Shown here one piece after another: positions 47,227-57,527 of a DNA stretch of 64,000 nucleotides (position 1 is the first letter of the stretch; each line of letters begins with the position of its first letter). The notes beneath the pieces were generated by a model. That model did no database searches. It was given only the letters and a program-made list of their open reading frames with translations, and was not told where the DNA came from. A program made the position numbers and the translations under genes. Source of the stretch: Ananas comosus (Eukaryota > Streptophyta > Magnoliopsida > Poales > Bromeliaceae); assembly GCF_001540865.1 (NCBI RefSeq), contig NC_033638.1, positions 2,011,902 through 2,075,901 on the forward strand. Direction: 5' to 3'.

Positions 47227-47361
47227 AAAGATGGTGAACCATTCGCCGTATTAAGATGAAAGCACTAAATGGTTTAACATCTACTGAAAAAATATAAAAT
47301 CCTATGAATGCGGTAAACTATTCATCGCCTTCATATAAGCTGTAAATGGTTCACCATCTTT
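47227..47361. repeat. 17-bp perfect inverted repeat, MITE-like or foldback
   Basis: AAAGATGGTGAACCATT (47227-47243) and AATGGTTCACCATCTTT (47345-47361) are exact reverse complements 101 bp apart. A second weaker pair involving GCGGTAAAC/CGCCGT lies inside. Confidence 0.7.
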
Positions 47362-47427
47362 AAGTACTTAACCACTTGTTTTTGCTTAGCTTAACTCATT
47401 ATTAACTGGCGAATGACTTAAATGCAG

Positions 47428-47487
47428 TGAACCTGTAGGTTATAAGGCCCTAAGATCTAAAAGGTATAAACACACCTAGAGGGGGGT
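47428..47487 (-). mobile_element. SIRE-type LTR remnant, piece 1
   Basis: CCTAAGATCT...CACACCTAGAGGGGGGT resembles 22712-22762 of the SIRE-like LTR. Interrupted at 47487; it continues at 53849. Confidence 0.5.
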
Positions 47488-50400
47488 TGTAAGGTAATGA
47501 ATCATTGACGCGTAAACTGAACTTTGGTCGAAATTGACCAAAGTGTGGTGTTGGACGCTTCGGAAAGGTCCGTTGAGCGTTCCGAAAGTTCGGAATGGCT
47601 TATAAGGGTGTGAAGGGCCTTGGAGAGCATTGTGGAGAAATTCCAAAAACTTTCACAGTGGAAATGCTCTCGGGGTCCGAACCCTGGCTATAAGGTCCAG
47701 ACCCCGTACACGAAAAGTGGCTGGTTGAACTGGGGGGGTCAATTGTGCAAGGGGCTATGTGCAAGTGTGCAATGAGAGGGTATATGGATGAGTTCCTAAC
47801 TCATTTCTCTCATTTCCCTTTCACACACCAAACAAAGAGAAAGGTCTTTCTCTCTCTAAGTCTCTCTCTCTCTCTCCTAGGGTTTACTCCAAGAGGTGGA
47901 GTTGGTGGAGAGAAGTTGCTTGGAGGTGAAGCTTCTCCTTCTTCTTCTTCCTTGGCTTGAGAGGAAGCTTGAGTTGAGGTAAGCTCGATTAGATTTGGTG
48001 GTTTGTAGTTAGGGTTTTGGTATAATCCCTTAGAAATGAGTTATATGGAAACCCTAGGTAATGCTATGCTTGATTATTGCATGAATCATTGAGTATTATG
48101 TGTATTCTTGCAATAATGAGTTTTTAGGGTTTCTAGAGAGGTTTTTGCCATGAGTTGGGTTTAGATGTAAATTGACCCTATTGAAACCTAATTGAAGGTA
48201 AAACTGACACGGTGGGGAACTCAAATTGGAGTTCCTACGAGCGTGTGGCGAATCGTTGAAGAAAAGTACGATTTTCAATTCGTTTGCGTTGGGTCGAGCC
48301 AAAACGACGTCTATAAATCGTGAGGCTAGGATTCTCGCACCTCGGCATCATTAAGAGGTGAGGGGTGCTATCCGAAACAATCGGATTTTCTTTTATGCCT
48401 ATGTTGCTTCATTGGCCATGTATGTTCATGTATAGATATCATGCATTGTAGAGTAGTTGTGTTGGTTATTCCATTCCTTGCATGCTCTCATGGTACTTGT
48501 AGAAATATGAGATGGAATATAGTGACTATGTGCATGAGGATTGGGTTGTGAACAAAGAACTCTATAGTGCTATGACATTGTGAACCTAGAAAACATAGTG
48601 ACATTAAAAGGTGGCATTCAGATATGACGATGAGAACTTAGAAACATTGTGGCCTCAAAGGTGGCATTTGGATAGTACATTGAGAACACTCATGATATGA
48701 GGATAGGAATTGGTATCTTCCATGGCTTCGTTACCACTAGTTGGTAGGGTATCCTCGGGATAGAGGATTGGATCATGCTCACATACGTCTGTTTCACTTG
48801 GCGGTGGTTGCTCCACCCAAGCAGTGGTCTCCGGAGTACTTCACGGTAGGGGTTAACGTAGCTACCCCGCAGACGGTCCCGAGTGAGTGTAGCAGACGTC
48901 TCCTCACATTTCGGGATTCGGCTGTGAGTTGGGGCTTAACCTTCGGGTTAGCCGGAATGATTGGGTTATGAAATATGAAAGGCATGCATCATGAGCATAG
49001 TAGTTGCTAATACATGTTTATCGTACCTATTTATTGTTTTATATTGCCAAGACATAGTAGCATGCTAGATGATTATTATATTGCTAACCCTTTCTACATA
49101 TGCCTGCTTAAACCTAGTGGAAAAATCGGCGAAATCGGCGGCCGAACTCACTGGGAACTATTATTAGTTCTCATCCCACTTTGTTGCAGGGCCTAGCACG
49201 AGCGAACCGGCCGAGGATCGCGGTAAGGGCATAGCGCCCTAGATAGTAGCCTCCTATGCATTAGAGTATCATGTACCCTTTTGAGAGATAATGTATGTTG
49301 GTGAGGTTACTTTTCTGGATGTAAACGTGTTATGAGGCAAATGATGTAAACCACATGTATGTACTTGGTGGATGGATGTAAATAATCAAATGTGAATGTA
49401 ATAGCTAGTATTTCTCTCTTACTCTTGCTTGTATTCTACTTGCATAATTCATGTATGTTGACTATGTTTATGTCACGCCCCGGGGTCCCTTCAGGTTAAA
49501 AACACCGCGAATTTTTTTTTTTTTTTTTTTGAAAATCTAACCCCAGGGAATGTCAGATCCGCCACAAATACAGGAAATCCACTGTTCACACGGACAGAGT
49601 CTCCCCTGTATTTGCACGGCGTCGCACAAGTACAAGAAGTATCCCAGGTACAACCACAACCAAATGAATATAAAAACGACTATGTAATCATTCATTCACC
49701 ATTCACATCACAGTTATACATTCAATATTTAAACATAAATCCACAGAAAATTCTTTTGAAAACTGTTTTCTACATGGAAACTTTTATTCTTTAAAAACGC
49801 TACCACGAGGAGTAGAAAACCTTTTATTTACGAAAACAACGAATCCTTTTTATTACATTCATAAAGCCAAATCAAAATATGATAATTAACTGAAATACCC
49901 AAAACTGAACCATATAAACTATCTAAGCTATATCAACAGGACAGTAAGGGTAGAAACTAAACCGAATAACCTGGGTCGGAAGCTCTATCGACCGCTACGT
50001 ACGTATCTCACGTCTTATCTCAACCCTCACCGCTCGCGATACCTGAAAAATAGTGGGGGAGGTGCGAACATGTAAACATGTCTCCCCTCCCAGTGGGTAC
50101 CGCAAGCCGATGAAGGCGAGGAGTACTCACCGGATCAGGAAGAGCTAAACAACAGTACGGGTCAGTAGAAAATACAGTAGCAATAATAATAAATGAAAGA
50201 GACATGTATATGAAAGAAAGTACAACTACCGCTACTATAATGAACAACTGAATGTATACATGTAACAAGACTATAGTAGCAAGACAATCTAACGAAAGAA
50301 CTGAAGATATACAAGCGACAACTGCTACTATAGTTATATGCGTCAACCAGACGATAAGTCCAAATATACCCAATCTGATGCTGCTATATTGGTCCGCAGA

Positions 50401-50722
50401 CCTCAAGCGTTGCCTGTCACAGAGCAGACACTGAGAGCTTATTCATGCGTCACCGACGACCTATCCGGATACGTACACCTCTTGTTGGTGGCCAAACCAA
50501 CCTGGTGTCTAGAATACACAGTGCTGTGACTAAATCATGCTGATATGCTCAAACGAAATCCGGCTAAAGCCGGTGCCTAGGCCGAAGCCAGAAACAAGGG
50601 CGTACAACGCCAAACCACGATCAACCAGATCGAAACACATGACAAGAGAGTCGATGTGTTGCCTGGACCCAAGGTCCACAGAGTCCAACTGACCAACAAG
50701 GTCCCTGATACGAAGTACGAGA

Positions 50723-50893
50723 ACCGACCAACCAGGTCAACAGATACGGAATGCAACAACCAACCAACTAGATCAACAGATACGGAATGCAACAACCGAC
50801 CAACTAGGTCAACAGATACGGAATGCAACAACCGACCAACTAGGTCAACAGATACGGAATGCAACTACAGACCAACTAGGTCAACAGATACGC
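50723..50893. repeat. 36-bp tandem repeat, about 4.7 copies
   Basis: The unit starts CGACCAACTAGGTCAACAGA and ends TGCAACAAC, with few differences between copies. As the period is a multiple of three it gives repetitive peptides in several frames; I see no reason to call it coding. Confidence 0.9.
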
Positions 50894-52259
50894 ATGTAGA
50901 TAGAACTACTCTACTCCTACTCAGGATACTAAGCATGCAAACAACGAGTAGAGTATAACGAATAAACAAGGGTGCAAGGCTCAATATACTATGCGATAGT
51001 AACAACAGAAGAGTAAGGGTAAGAAACCATCACCAAGCGTGCACCACTGTACCGACGTCGGATCGAAGTACCCACCTGTAAGGATGTCGCGTCTGTCTCC
51101 TGACTGCAAAAGAATGTCGACAGGGCCTATAGAGGGTCCACCGGGTTAGTATCTAACCCACAACTAATAATCACAGTATCCACAACCCCACAAACAATTT
51201 CATGAAGATCGGTTTCCCAATACCGATTACCGTTCGCCCGAAGTCCCGAAAACCACACCGGGACGCCGTCGGGACCCACTAAGTGTCCCGAAACTCACCA
51301 ACTCGTACCACGAGTCACCCGCTGCCACAAAACACACCAATTTGAATGTCTTGGCAGTAAACACAAGGTAACACAACCCAACAATTATCGTCGGATAATT
51401 GTTCGGATCCGGATTCCCAGAAGTGTCTATTTCGACACCGGAACCACCGTCGCTCACCCGTCATCATCGAACCCACAAAATGATGATGGTGACCAGCCAA
51501 CAAGGCTCAGCGACAACTCAACGGACAACCAAACCACGTCGGAAGAAATCCGAATCAAATCCGCGTTCTTTCGGCGAATTTCGCTGAAAAACGCACCGTA
51601 ACCGACTCTTCGATTTCCGCAAAGGCTATTGGATCATGGACAATCAGTCCAGAGGTTACCACACACTCCAATGCATTGCCCACAGTAGCCATAAGGTGCA
51701 CAATTGCATAAAAGTCCCTCAAATTACATAAAATCCTATCATTTTATGTGATTTGAGCGATCAAGTGGCTAGTTCACGCAAACCGAGGACTTTCAAGGTC
51801 TGCCGAGACACGTATAGCTTGGTCTCGACGTACCGGAGGCCGTGCTCATGATCCAGAGCACAACGGCTCACTGTGGGAAGCACGGGAGCAACCCGAAGGT
51901 TCGGCGAAAAGCGCGCAGTCAAGGGAGATCACGCCGAACAGGACTAACCGGACACAGCTGATCCAAAATAAGGTGAGCACCGTGATCAGCACTGACCAGC
52001 GGTCACCGTGCTCACCTCCGGAGGCATCGGAACAGCCTCGGATCGCCGAAAAAGCACGCACAAACACAGAACAACAGCCAAAAAGGCTCCATAGGGTCGA
52101 CACCGCAAAAACAGCGGAACGGGGCCTTCCCGACAGAAACTAAGGTGAGCACGATGATCAGAAACTTGCCAGTATCATCATGCTCCCTTCCGTAGAGATC
52201 GGGGAGGCTCGAGAAGCTCGGAATAGTAAACCATCCCAACTAAGCCCTATTTCGGGCTT

Positions 52260-53000
52260 GGCCGGAGCAAGCTTGCTCCGGCCGGCTTCCGGCTGCACGG
52301 CGGCGCGCGCAGAGGCCAGTAATGGGTGCGGGTGAGGTGAGGAGTGAGGTGCTCACCTCAGTCGGCGGCCGGAAGCGGCGGCGGCGGCGGAGGAACAAGA
52401 CAAGCCCGCACGGCTAGGGCACGGGTTCCGCGGGCACCTGCGGCCACGGCGGCGGCCGGGGAGCTCCGAGACGGCGGAGAAGGATAGCAGGAGGCCGGAG
52501 GGACGCCTCGGGTGCGGCCCCAAGTGGCGGCGGTGCAGGGGTGGAGTCGCACGCTCGCCTCGGCCCGAGCAGGTCTGGGGCAGCTGCGGGCTGGCCGAGG
52601 CGGCGGCGGCGGCACTCTGGGCGGCTCGGGGCGGCGGCGGCCGGCGGCCAGACGTCGGGAAGGTGCTACTGGAGTCACCCAGTGCGGCGGCAAAGCGAGG
52701 AAGAGGCTACGAGCTGACCTCGGCCTGTGCTCGCTCTAGCTGCCTGAGGCGGCTTCAGCGCGGCGTGGCGGCGCTCGGCCGTGGATGGCTCGCCGAGCAC
52801 GGGACGACCCTGGCGGAGGGTCTGAAGGTCGCGGCAGTCCGCGCTTCCTCACAACCCGAGAGGAGAGAGAGAGAGGGAGAGGGGGAAGGGTGGCTCCGGC
52901 GGCGGTTGGCCAGCCGGCATCATCGGCGGCGGCCTGGGCGTACGCAGCAGGTGCAGGGAAGTGGCGGTGAGGTGGTGGGGGTGCGGCTCCGGGCTGTTAG
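52260..53000. other. GC-rich block inside the long LTR
   Basis: Rich in GGCGGCGG and GAGG words, unlike the AT-rich surroundings. It lies downstream of the putative TATA on the minus strand, so it would be the transcript leader. Open frames on both strands are of the kind GC-rich DNA produces by chance. It could be a captured gene fragment; the 497-797 segment is the counterpart in the other copy. Confidence 0.5.
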
Positions 53001-53848
53001 GGTTAACACGGCTCCAAACCCTAAAGAGCTATAAATACTAAGTGTGGGCAACTTTGGGCAAATAAGTCCCAAACTCAAGCATTTATTACTCGCGTCCTTC
53101 ACAGCAGCGTGTAAAAGCGCGGCACCCCTCCACGTGCGATCCCACCGAACGAATACATAAAATATCGTGACTTTTGCGAAATTTTACCGTTTTGCCATTC
53201 ACAAGACCTCTCCCGATCAACGCGCAATATCCCAGATCTGCGTCGTTAGATTTGCGAACAGATTGCACCAGTGCGATCAGGCACCGACCGAGACAACAAG
53301 CTACGGTTTCGTTTCACCACGATCGACACGGATTTCGGACAAAATCCAATCTCTTGGTTCCAAATAGAAGGAATAACACATAACTACATATAAAAGAAGT
53401 ATTTTTGGATTTTCTCGAAATCCGTGCGTCAAACTCAAAATCCGTCAGCGCCAATAGTTCCAGAACAGCTGAACCGATCGAAACGAGCTATTGGACCGCT
53501 ATGAACGAAGTCCGATACAAGCCAGAAGCCAACTTCCCACCGTGGCTTCTCCGAGAAAATTGAGTTACTATTCACTTTAAGTGAAACTTGGAAATCGCGT
53601 AGAATTTCCGTTTTAACTCATTTTCATCCGAAACTTGACGAGTGCTTTTGTAATTAAATTACACACAAAAACATCATCAACTGAGAGTTTAGCTACACTG
53701 CAAAAGTCTCAGTCCTTACAGTTTACCTGGGCAACTAAATATACATGATTGATATTTGTTAAGCCTTGGGCGGACAGGAAAAACTCTATCCGTTCAGCGT
53801 CTGTTGATGTACCCGAACCGACCAAGTTGGCGGTTACGGGGTGTGACA

Positions 53849-54150
53849 GGGATGAATAGATGTAAACGATAAACCAACCAACTCGATACAATAAAAATTA
53901 AATGCGAAAAAATTAATGCCAACACACCGAGATTTTTATGTGGAAAAACTCTAAGAGGAGTAAAACCGACGGGACCGATCACACGAAACAATCCACTATT
54001 AATAGAAAGTACAAGATGATTTACCGAATCCACGACTCAATCTTTACCCTAACTTCAAAGTAGATCGTTTTCGTTGGTCCCCGATCGATTGAACTCCTCC
54101 AACCGATCACGCCGCGACTCCTTGCAGCAACAACGCCCCAAATCCTCGAG
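53849..54150 (-). mobile_element. SIRE-type LTR remnant, piece 2
   Basis: GATGAATAGATGTAAACG...ACACCGAGATTTTTATGTGG...ACTCTAAGAGG resembles 22755-22960 of the SIRE-like LTR. It ends with TCGAG, the target duplication of the next LTR. Confidence 0.6.
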
Positions 54151-55802
54151 TGTAAGGAAGTGAATTCTTGAAATCCGAGGATTAGACTTCGTTTAGAATC
54201 AACTGATTGTCGAGTGTGTAGATTTCGGAAAGTCCGAAGGCGATTAAAATGCATAAAGTGCATTAAGAATGAGTCCGCGAGAGCATCAGTGCAAAAACCT
54301 GCACTGGAGCAAAATTGCTCTCCGGGACCGGTCCCTGGCAGGGAGGGACCGGTCCCATCGGCTGGTGTGGCGGGGATCCTTGATGCAACCGGTCCCTGGT
54401 AGGGAGGGACCGGTCCCCAAACGTTAACCCAGCGGGAGAGCCAAAAATTTGGGTAAGTCCCAAAAATCCAACTCTCGGGAACCGAGTCTCTCAGGCAAGG
54501 ACTGGTCTCCCGGGGACCGGTCTCTCAGGCTGAGACCGGTTTCCGAACGCGAAATCCCCTCTGCCCGAATGGGAGGCTCTCGGGGACCTGTCTCCCCGAC
54601 CTGGGACCGGTCCCTCACTGCGAAATTGCCCGGGGAGGGCTATTTTGTAGAGTGGAAAGTTGAGGGGTTTAATTACAAAATGGCCTATATGAGAGATGGG
54701 GGACCCTCGTCTCTCCCTCACTGCTCTATTTTCCCCTCACACTCTTACCCTTTCTCCCTCTCTCTCTCTCTAGAAAGAAAAGAAGGAGAAGAAGAAGGAG
54801 AGGAAGAAGAAGAAGGAGAAGAAGAGAAAGAGGAAGGAGAAGACTAAGAAGGAGAAGAAGAGAAAGAGGAAGGAGTCTCTCCCTCAAGCTTGGAGCTTGG
54901 TATTGAAGGTAAGCCTCAACCCTACAATGGTGAATCCTTTGAACTTGGGTTTTATGGTTTAGAAATGGTTCGAATGGAACCTAAGGGAGTTAAATAGATG
55001 GTTCTAGCTCGAATTTTAGGCTCGAACCAAGGATTTCTTTATCGTTGCCAACCTAGGGCACGTTTTGGGGTTTTTGGAAATCTAGGGTTTTGATCTATTT
55101 TGATGGGTTGAAAACCTAATTACTATGTCACCGAATGCGTGGGCGAAGACGGTTCGTCGATACGACGAGCGAGTACGAAGATATCGCCGAAACGAGTACA
55201 CGAGGGTTCGTTTTGGCTCGAGGAGTTGAAGCGACGTATGAGGATCGCGACGTCGAGTTTACTAGCTACATGGCACTACCAAAAAGGTGGGGGAGTGCCA
55301 TCCCGAAGCAATTGAACTGCTCTCTATGTCTAAGTTCTATCGTCGATCAAATTGCATATTGAACATCATGCATATAGGGAGTTTAGTCATTTATATTTAT
55401 ATTCGCATGCTAGCGTCGTTGTAGCTTAGTTGATATAGCACTTGAACCTAGTATGCCTGAGTTGAACATGAGATAGTTAACCCTATATGTGATGAACATG
55501 TTTATGTGAATAAGAACCTAGTATATTGCAAACTAGTGTATTGAGAACGAGTGGCATCTAGTTAACAATGAACACAGAACGAGTGGCATCTAGTTAATAT
55601 GAAACATGAAAACCTTAGTGTAGTCGAACACTATGGGATTGAGAACTAGAATACTTCGATTCTATGATGGGACCAACCTTAGTTGGTAGGGTGTTCCCAG
55701 TTCATGAGATTGGATCAAGCTCACATAGCCTGTCTGCGCCTGTCGTGGTAGCTCCACACAGGTAGTGCACTTCGGAGGTCGTCACTCGAGGGGGGCCATT
55801 GT

Positions 55803-56002
55803 AGATGCCCTTGGACCATTGTTGTTATGTTGTTTGATACCTTCCTTATGCAATCTTGCTTGAATACTGTTCCTGGTTGGAACTTCTTGTACTTGTATTG
55901 ATTGCGACGCCTAGGACGTACAGGGTAGACTCTGTCCGTTCGGCGGTCTGTCGGCGGTGCCGCGACCTCGGCCAAATAGGCGGGTGGTTGCGGGTCGTGA
56001 CA
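55803..56002 (+). mobile_element. 3'-terminal LTR fragment between two ATTGT copies
   Basis: It ends with the usual GACAGGGTAG/CTCTGTCC hairpin region and GGGTCGTGACA, but has no TG start of its own. ATTGT flanks it at 55798-55802 and 56003-56007. Confidence 0.6.
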
Positions 56003-56007
56003 ATTGT

Positions 56008-56569
56008 TGTCACGCCCGGGTACCAGCGGAAGCATATCCGATACGTGCACAGACCCGCCATACACCTGCAGTATATAAGGCGTCTACGAAGAAAGCAAGT
56101 CGATAGGGAGCAAAACAAAGAAAGTCCTATCCTGATATCAGAGCAATGTACAAGTCGANCGCGGCGACGAAAACGAGCAAAATCGACGATTTCTTCGTAG
56201 AGAGAGAGAAACCCTAGAGAGAGAGAGAAAAGGAGAAGGAAGAGCACTTCTCTGAGCTCAAACATGCATATCTGAACATCCCTAGTCGAGCTGGGGTCTA
56301 ATAGATAAGGATCAAGGGTGAAATTACCAAAATAGCCTTGCTGCCACAATTCTGCCAGCTTGTACCGGTACAAGGTAATGGCTGTACCGGTACAGCAAGC
56401 AGAAAAAATGCTGATTTCGTCAGTTCAATGTATTTTCTCACTTTTAGCATTCCAATCAACCTCTAACTTATCCAAAAACTTGTTCTAACCTTTTAGAACA
56501 TGTAGGATTGATCCACACATCGTTCCACACACTCGAACTCTGCTATTTGCAAAAGTTCAGTGTCTTACA
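56008..56569 (-). mobile_element. minus-strand LTR with intact ends but an assembly gap
   Basis: On the plus strand it runs TGTCACGCCCGGGTACC to GTGTCTTACA, flanked by ATTGT (56003-56007 and 56570-56574). Reverse reading starts TGTAAGACACTGAAC. Two GTACCGGTAC sites lie at about 56363-56392. Only 562 bp remain around a single N at 56159, far shorter than its relatives, so most of it is probably missing. Confidence 0.75.
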
Positions 56570-57424
56570 ATTGTAGCTGTCCTCAGGCGGTCTCGGGGGT
56601 AAACGAGCAGTTAGCCTCCTTCCCTATGAGACTTACACACGTGAGACTGTGAGCGAGCCTTGAGTTCGCTGAGAGATTGGGTAACCGGACGAGTAACATT
56701 ATTGTTGTGCATAGTAGTTGGTTACTTAGCCTTACCTTATGACACATGCATGCATCATTTCAGATTGAGGCATAGTTAGATGTTCATTTTGTATACCTGC
56801 CTGTTTATTATAGATACTTTCAATTCAGCAAAATATCTATCTATCTGCATATCTATCTGTGCCAGCTTAGACCTAGTGGGGAGATCGGCAGAGTCGGCAG
56901 CCGAACCCACTGAAAACTATGGAAGTTAGTTCTCACCCCACTCGCTACAGGTCCGAGTTCGAGTGTCCCCGGTGAGCGCGAGGATCGTGGCAAAGGCATA
57001 GCGCCCTAGGGGTATCCATAGCTAGCTTTGCTTCCTTCTGCATTAGTTCCACCCTATGTTTTATGTTTGAGAGTAGATGATGTATAGGGTGAGGTTCGAG
57101 TGATTGTATTTATATTTTGGAAGAATGTAAAAGGATGAAATAATTGTATCGAAATTAATGAATTCAATAGTTAAGTATCTCTCTTTTGATCACTTGTATG
57201 CTTTACTCATGTTGCTTGCTCTTGGTTGATATGCACTGTTTGTGCTTCGTTATCGTTGTATGATCATGTATGTAATCAAGTGTACTTCCTAGGAACTTGT
57301 GTACATGATCTCGTCGTTTGAGTCTTGGGCGGGCAGAGGAGTTACTGTACGTTCGGCGGTCCGTTCGCTGCGCCCGAACCGTGCCAAATTGGTAGCGGCC
57401 TCGGGACGGGGGCGTGACATCGAG

Positions 57425-57527
57425 CGTCCACCGAATCCTCAGCCCACACGCAAAGCCCTCGCACAATCGCTCCATACGGAGCTCATAGAAGAATTGTTGG
57501 TGGTGATTTCAATGAAAGAACATAAAA
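57425..57527 (-). mobile_element. SIRE-type LTR remnant, piece 3 (weak)
   Basis: CGTCCACCGAATCC...CCCTCGCACAATCG loosely matches the CGAATCCACGAACGCCTCGCAC part of the SIRE-like LTR and directly continues piece 2 beyond the TCGAG duplication. Confidence 0.4.

Larger units (their letters stand above)
45961..47427. other. AT-rich stretch without a gene
   Basis: No frame of note. It holds an imperfect tandem duplication of about 80 bp (46077-46240) and an inverted repeat (47227-47361). It may contain decayed MITEs, but no clean terminal repeats with target duplications were found. Confidence 0.6.
49471..53720 (-). mobile_element. solo LTR of a 4.25 kb LTR family
   Basis: On the plus strand it runs TGTCACGCCCCGGGG to GTCCTTACA, flanked exactly by GTTTA (49466-49470 and 53721-53725). 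It has a hairpin with a different stem (GAACATGT/ACATGTCTC, 50066-50084), an acceptor-like TATTTTTCAG (minus strand, near 50041) but no DRGKGIAP frame, a 36-bp tandem repeat, and a GC-rich block (52260-53000). TATTTATAGC on the minus strand (about 53029-53038) may be its TATA box. The fragment at 1-797 belongs to this family. Confidence 0.85.
47488..53848 (+). mobile_element. solo gypsy LTR (about 2.1 kb) split by another solo LTR
   Basis: Composed of 47488-49470 and 53726-53848. It starts TGTAAGGTAATGAATC and ends GGGGTGTGACA. Flanks GGGGT and GGGAT differ by one base, fitting an aged target duplication. U3 has only degenerate palindromes (GGTCCGAACC, GGTCCAGACC near 47675-47705). Donor-like GAG/GTAAGC at 47979; hairpin GAACTA/TAGTTC (49156-49171); acceptor-like TTGCAG (ends 49189); frame ending PAEDRGKGIAP-stop (49190-49242). 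Confidence 0.8.
54151..57419 (+). mobile_element. solo gypsy LTR with nested insertions
   Basis: It starts TGTAAGGAAGTGAATTC and ends GGGGGCGTGACA, flanked by TCGAG (54146-54150 and 57420-57424). GACCGGTC cluster at 54326-54615; CT/GA leader 54710-54890; strong donor-like GAAG/GTAAGC (54909); hairpins AGTGGG/CCCACT and AACTA/TAGTT (about 56875-56935); acceptor-like GCTACAG (ends 56950); frame ending EDRGKGIAP-stop (56951-57009). It is interrupted at 55803-56569. Confidence 0.85.

Noticed and set aside
50577..50958. Repetitive peptides over the 36-bp repeat
   Set aside because: The period is a multiple of three, so repetitive open frames are expected on both strands without coding.
52358..53034. 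Open frames on both strands in the GC-rich LTR block
   Set aside because: GC-rich DNA lacks stop codons by chance; no domain or start context, and both strands are open over the same stretch.
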